A stretch of 64,000 bases of DNA from Proteiniborus sp. MB09-C3 (GTDB lineage: Bacteria > Bacillota > Clostridia > Tissierellales > Proteiniboraceae). The stretch is taken from the NCBI RefSeq assembly GCF_030263895.1, contig NZ_CP127161.1, forward strand, positions 3,720,001 through 3,784,000. Reading direction: 5' to 3'. A model generated the notes under the pieces. It had not been told where the DNA came from. It made no database searches and saw nothing but the letters and a program-made list of their open reading frames with translations. Made by a program: the position numbers and the translations under genes. Below are positions 63,199-64,000 of the stretch, one piece after another; the first letter of the stretch is position 1; each line of letters starts with the position of its first letter.

Positions 63199-63227
63199 AT
63201 TATATCCGAACGTACGTTCTGTGTCAA
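63199..63227 (-). promoter_or_regulatory. Perfect sigma-A promoter with an SOS (LexA/DinR) box in its spacer
   Basis: TTGACA (63222-63227), 17 bases, TATAAT (63199-63204) on the minus strand. CGAACGTACGTTCT (63207-63220) lies in the spacer; 13 of 14 positions fit CGAACRNRYGTTYC and GAACGTACGTTC is a perfect palindrome. Confidence 0.85.
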
Positions 63228-63286
63228 TAGATGGAATAAATTTGTGGTTAAGTAAAAGATTAAATTCCAGTTGGTAAGACTAAGGC

Positions 63287-63307
63287 TTTGGCTGGCATGG
63301 AAGCCAG
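63287..63307. terminator. Hairpin behind the yvrJ-like gene
   Basis: GGCTGGC and GCCAGCC pair around ATGGAA; no strong T-run, so a weak terminator or processing site. Confidence 0.45.
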
Positions 63308-63310
63308 CCT

Positions 63311-63454
63311 CTACTTCTTAGCAGCTATAACCTTTGAAAGCTCTGTTATACTTTCAGTTAGCTTGTTCAGCTTTCCTTCTATCCGTACAAGCAAATATAC
63401 TGATACGGCAATTGGAAAACCTAAATTGGCTATTTGAGAGTAAACCTCTTCCAT
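63311..63454 (-). CDS. yvrJ: YvrJ family small membrane protein
   Basis: 47 residues: EEVYSQIANLGFPIAVSVYLLVRIEGKLNKLTESI in place, with one membrane segment near residues 9-24 and a charged helix behind it, the YvrJ family pattern. AAAGGAGGCATTATC precedes the ATG at 63454. Follows the DUF2922 gene on the same strand. Function unknown; the hydrophobic helix plus coiled tail resembles small holin-like proteins, which is only a thought. Confidence 0.8.
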   Translation of the reverse strand: MEEVYSQIANLGFPIAVSVYLLVRIEGKLNKLTESITELSKVIAAKK

Positions 63455-63487
63455 GATAATGCCTCCTTTCGCAAAATAAATAATAAT

Positions 63488-63514
63488 TGTCATACTGAGT
63501 GCAGTCGAAGTATC
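63488..63514 (-). repeat. Hairpin repeat family 1, copy j (inverted)
   Basis: On the minus strand GATACTTCGACTGCACTCAG then TATGACA; arms ATACT and AGTAT, a third covarying pair. A poor further copy is at 63561-63588. Confidence 0.65.
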
Positions 63515-63607
63515 TCTCATAATTTGGTGATAGTTTAATTGCTGCTTAACCATTGTGTATAAGCTTCTTCGTTTTACTCAAGATGACAAGAAAACTTCAT
63601 GATAATA

Positions 63608-63645
63608 CTAAGTCGGGAACAATCCTTAGTTTGCCCCCGACTTAG
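63608..63645. terminator. Hairpin behind the DUF2922 gene
   Basis: CTAAGTCGGG (63608-63617) and CCCGACTTAG (63636-63645) form a perfect 10 bp stem; T-run weak. Confidence 0.55.
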
Positions 63646-63660
63646 TTTGCTGGTTTCTAA

Positions 63661-63879
63661 TTATAGTACTATCTCTTCTACATCTGTGCTTACTATTCTT
63701 GCTGACACTACTGAAACTAAATCACCATCTGCTGTTTCAAATATATTCGCCGCTACTATATTTTCCATAGCAGTCTTGATATCTGCCTCAGCAACATCTT
63801 CTTTTGGATTGTCTAGAGATAATTTGCTTGTTTTATCTTTTTGGTTTTTGAAAACCATCTCAAGTCTTTTCTTAGCCAT
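63661..63879 (-). CDS. DUF2922 family protein
   Basis: 72 residues: KRLEMVFKNQKDKTSKLSLDNPKED and FETADGDLVSVVSARIVST, matching DUF2922. These small proteins occur with DUF1659 and YvrJ genes across Bacillota; role unknown. The GTG at 63888 lies inside GGAGGTGA, so the ATG at 63879 is used. A hairpin (GATGTGTCTCC / GGAGACACGTC) near 63908-63935 separates it from the upstream gene. Confidence 0.85.
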   Translation of the reverse strand: MAKKRLEMVFKNQKDKTSKLSLDNPKEDVAEADIKTAMENIVAANIFETADGDLVSVVSARIVSTDVEEIVL

Positions 63880-63938
63880 GAATTTCACCTCCTTTTTCTA
63901 TTGATTTAGATGTGTCTCCAGTTAAGGAGACACGTCTA

Positions 63939-64000
63939 CTACTCTTGTTGAAGATCAATTTCGTCTACTCTTTTTATACCTATAAGAGGCATTTCTTGTA
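63939..64000 (-). CDS. 3' end of a small protein gene, probably DUF1659 family (partial)
   Basis: The minus strand reads QEMPLIGIKRVDEIDLQQE to a TAG at 63939-63941; the 5' part lies beyond the window. A KRVDxxDL-type ending and the position upstream of DUF2922 and yvrJ fit DUF1659, but too little is visible to be sure. Confidence 0.5.
   Translation of the reverse strand, partial: QEMPLIGIKRVDEIDLQQE

Noticed and set aside
1-64000. tRNA, rRNA or prophage
   Set aside because: No tRNA-like cloverleaf, rRNA segment or phage structural genes were recognised. The yvrJ/DUF2922 genes occur in many non-phage settings.

Overview
The window is low-GC (about one third G+C), gene-dense DNA from a Gram-positive, endospore-forming, flagellated Clostridia-type bacterium. 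Evidence for this: an alpha/beta small acid-soluble spore protein, strong GGAGG ribosome sites with many TTG and GTG starts, a Bacillota-type flagellar late operon with flaG, fliW and csrA, an ECF riboflavin transporter behind an FMN riboswitch, and a Gram-positive SOS box. A Tissierellales-like clostridium is plausible, but the sequence alone does not settle it. Almost all genes are on the minus strand, so transcription runs from high to low coordinates.

Layout. 1-3.3 kb: a catabolic-looking cluster with a partial DapA-family aldolase, an unusual regulator with a GGDEF-like domain and a helix-turn-helix, and an enolase-superfamily enzyme. 3.4-18 kb: housekeeping genes (spore protein, rimI, tsaB, tsaE, ribU with its riboswitch, an amidohydrolase, a hybrid histidine kinase, tex, a chemotaxis receptor, prfB with a programmed frameshift, secA). 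18-20.3 kb: a DUF5317 membrane protein and hpf, then an 0.8 kb non-coding stretch with eight DnaA-box-like 9-mers and five copies of TTAATGT. 20.3-24.3 kb: an ArAE-type membrane protein, then flaG-fliD-fliS-fliT.

24.3-34.7 kb is accessory: a two-component system, a papain-like hydrolase, a decayed Memo-like fragment, a methyltransferase, two alpha/beta hydrolases, fragments of a HEPN gene and of a transposase, a truncated sensor gene, a HepT/MntA pair and a DUF234 ATPase. 34.8-50.9 kb is a flagellin-glycosylation island: dTDP-sugar genes, an aminotransferase, acyltransferase, WbqC, a pyruvyl transferase pair, a CgeB-like glycosyltransferase, a CBS-PMI fusion, a methyltransferase, a cytidylyltransferase-phosphatase fusion, a NeuB-like synthase and a Maf glycosyltransferase. 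51-60 kb: flagellin, csrA, fliW, DUF6470, flgL, two flgK, flgN, flgM, yvyF and comF. 60-64 kb: recD2, a ComK-like gene under a consensus promoter that encloses an SOS box, and a yvrJ/DUF2922/DUF1659-like trio.

How it fits together. The order yvyF-flgM-flgN-flgK-flgL-yviE-fliW-csrA-hag and flaG-fliD-fliS-fliT-hpf-secA-prfB is the Bacillus subtilis order, here split by about 27 kb that includes the glycosylation genes. Sigma-D-type promoters (TAAA, then CCGATA) stand before flgM, flagellin and flaG, with a weaker candidate before the Maf operon. The flagellin leader holds a CsrA-type hairpin, with fliW-csrA just upstream. The glycosylation genes suggest two activated sugars: a dTDP-amino-deoxyhexose, and a CMP-nonulosonate possibly made from mannose 6-phosphate (a KDN-like route). 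Hairpin-forming intergenic repeats with covarying arms are scattered over the window, and one copy is split by a 239 bp MITE-like insertion with a 10 bp target duplication.
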